Below are positions 5,665 through 6,987 of a stretch of DNA of 6,987 nucleotides, piece after piece. Position numbers and translations under genes: made by a program. This stretch comes from JADJPL01 sp964607915. Its GTDB lineage: Bacteria > Bacteroidota > Bacteroidia > Chitinophagales > Saprospiraceae. How positions within the stretch are numbered: position 1 is the first letter of the stretch; every line of letters begins with the position of its first letter. The DNA is taken from positions 1-6,987 of the forward strand of contig CAZSMU010000175.1 in assembly GCA_964607915.1 (NCBI GenBank), in the 5' to 3' direction. The notes beneath the pieces were generated by a model, which worked only from the letters and a program-made list of their open reading frames with translations, was not told where the DNA came from and did no database searches.

Positions 5665-6939
5665 ATGATCAAAATGATTGCCCTTATCCTGGGCGGTGGG
5701 GCCGGAAGCCGCCTCGCCCCTCTGACCAGCCAGCGCTCCAAACCCGCCGTCCCTATCGCAGGAAAATATCGCCTGATAGATATCCCTATTTCCAACTGCC
5801 TCAACTCCGGCCTGAAACGCATGTTCGTGGTCACCCAGTACAACTCGGCGTCGCTCAACCAACATATCAAAAATACCTACCACTTCGATATGTTCAGCCA
5901 TGGCTTCGTAGATATCCTCGCCGCCGAGCAGACCCCGAAAAGCGACCAGTGGTTCCAGGGCACCGCAGATGCCGTACGGCAATCCATGCACCACCTCTCT
6001 AACCATGATTACGACTACCTGCTCATCCTATCAGGCGACCAGCTCTACCAAATGGACTTCGAGGCGCTCGCGAAATACCACATCAGCCAACATGCCGACC
6101 TCACGATCGCTACCATCCCTGTAACCGAACGCGATGCCCCAGGCTTCGGTATCCTGAAAGTGAATGAGGAGGGCTTCATCAGCAATTTTGTCGAAAAACC
6201 TAAAGCAGAGGTCCTCCCCGCCTGGGAATCTGCCGTATCCGACAACCTGCGCGAAAGCGGACGTGTCTATCTGGCCTCTATGGGTATCTACGTCTTTTCG
6301 AAAGAGATTATCAAAAAACTCTTTGCAGAAAACGAAAACGCCCTGGACTTCGGCAAAGAAATTATCCCAAACGCCATCAGCAACAACTATAAAGTCGCCA
6401 GCTTCCCCTATGATGGCTACTGGACAGATATCGGTACTATACGCTCTTTCTTCGAGGCGAATATCGCCCTGACCGACCCCCTGCCCGAGTTCAACCTCTT
6501 TGACAAAAACCGCCAGGTCTATACGCGCCCCCGCCTGCTGGCACCTTCAAAAATCTACGGTACCTTCCTCAATAAAACCCTCGTAGCGGAAGGATGTATC
6601 ATCCACGCACGTAAAATTGACCGCGCTATCGTCGGCATTCGCTCCCGTATCGGGGAAGGAACCGAAATCAACAGCGCTATACTCATGGGTGCCGATTACT
6701 ACGAGTCCATCGAGGATATCGCCCAACGGCGCTACGGCGCCCCTATGGGTATCGGCAAAGACTGCTACATCGAAAACGCCATTATTGACAAAAACTGCCG
6801 CGTCGGCAACAATGTAGTGATTAAAGGTAGCCACCTGCTCAAAGATATGGAAACCGATACCTACGTCGTCCGCGATGGCATCGTCGTGCTCAAAAAACGG
6901 GCCTATATTCCCGACGGAACAAAAATCGGGCTGATGTGA
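5665..6939 (+). CDS. glgC: Glucose-1-phosphate adenylyltransferase GlgC (ADP-glucose pyrophosphorylase)
   Basis: A 424-residue cytosolic enzyme making ADP-glucose and pyrophosphate from ATP and glucose-1-phosphate, the regulated first step of glycogen synthesis; the product feeds GlgA encoded just upstream. The nucleotidyltransferase domain shows LGGGAGSRLAPLT at 9-21, SKPAVPIAGKYRLIDIPISNC at 25-45, QGTADAVRQ at 98-106, SGDQLYQMD at 123-131 with catalytic-type Asp125, FVEKPK at 175-180 (Lys178, glucose-1-phosphate site) and GYWTDIGTI at 251-259. From about residue 300 the protein becomes a left-handed beta-helix (GTEINSAILMGADYYE, GIGKDCYIENAIIDKN, GNNVVI). The wording is closer to plant/cyanobacterial enzymes than to E. 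coli, including IIDKN (Lys376) and GIVVLK (Lys410), where 3-phosphoglycerate-responsive enzymes carry activator lysines. The chosen ATG precedes the glycine-rich loop by the usual distance; an internal ATG at 5674 is less likely. It is translated in a probable operon with glgA. Confidence 0.96.
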   Translation: MIKMIALILGGGAGSRLAPLTSQRSKPAVPIAGKYRLIDIPISNCLNSGLKRMFVVTQYNSASLNQHIKNTYHFDMFSHGFVDILAAEQTPKSDQWFQGTADAVRQSMHHLSNHDYDYLLILSGDQLYQMDFEALAKYHISQHADLTIATIPVTERDAPGFGILKVNEEGFISNFVEKPKAEVLPAWESAVSDNLRESGRVYLASMGIYVFSKEIIKKLFAENENALDFGKEIIPNAISNNYKVASFPYDGYWTDIGTIRSFFEANIALTDPLPEFNLFDKNRQVYTRPRLLAPSKIYGTFLNKTLVAEGCIIHARKIDRAIVGIRSRIGEGTEINSAILMGADYYESIEDIAQRRYGAPMGIGKDCYIENAIIDKNCRVGNNVVIKGSHLLKDMETDTYVVRDGIVVLKKRAYIPDGTKIGLM

Positions 6940-6940
6940 A

Positions 6941-6983
6941 ATCTTTCTGTACCACGGCATTCCCCCAGTTTGCACGGAAAGAT
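6941..6983 (+). terminator. Inverted repeat after glgC, possible terminator
   Basis: ATCTTTCTGT (6941-6950) pairs with ACGGAAAGAT (6974-6983) as a 10-base stem including one G-T wobble around a 23-base loop, starting two bases after the glgC stop. The window ends four bases later, so it cannot be seen whether a T-run follows. The stem is AT-rich and the loop long, which makes a strong terminator doubtful. Confidence 0.3.
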
Positions 6984-6987
6984 CATT

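Overview
This 7 kb window looks like ordinary chromosomal DNA from a member of the Bacteroidota. Three things suggest this: a 35-codon gene for the small ribosomal protein THX, a perfect match to the Bacteroidota -7 promoter box (TAnnTTTG) in front of it, and starts with no clear Shine-Dalgarno sequence. The moderate GC content and C-rich plus strand would suit a Saprospiria/Chitinophagia-like lineage, but that placement is only a guess.

Layout: bases 1-75 hold no gene I can support. A sugar porter (MFS) gene runs leftward at 76-1401. A 132-base divergent gap separates it from a rightward series: lolA (1534-2220, periplasmic lipoprotein carrier), a GH3-family acyl-adenylating enzyme (2288-3796), and the THX gene (3830-3937). 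A 283-base non-coding gap (3938-4220) follows, with two sizeable imperfect inverted repeats and one short hairpin. Then come glgA (4221-5654) and glgC (5665-6939), 10 bases apart and almost certainly one transcription unit. The last 48 bases contain another inverted repeat directly after the glgC stop.

Functionally, glgC makes ADP-glucose from glucose-1-phosphate and ATP, and glgA polymerises it into glycogen. Together they are the committed part of bacterial glycogen synthesis; no branching enzyme is visible in the window. The sugar porter could supply hexose, but it is divergently placed and not adjacent to the glg genes, so a link is only inference. LolA serves outer-membrane biogenesis and THX the 30S ribosomal subunit. 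The GH3 protein has an unknown acyl and amino substrate.

I see no mobile element, CRISPR array, tRNA, rRNA or defence system, and no clear candidate for an undescribed multi-gene system. The most interesting points are the THX gene with its promoter overlapping the GH3 stop codon, the structured gap before glgA, the bacterial GH3 enzyme, the plant/cyanobacterial-like GlgC, and a C-over-G excess on the plus strand that does not follow gene direction.
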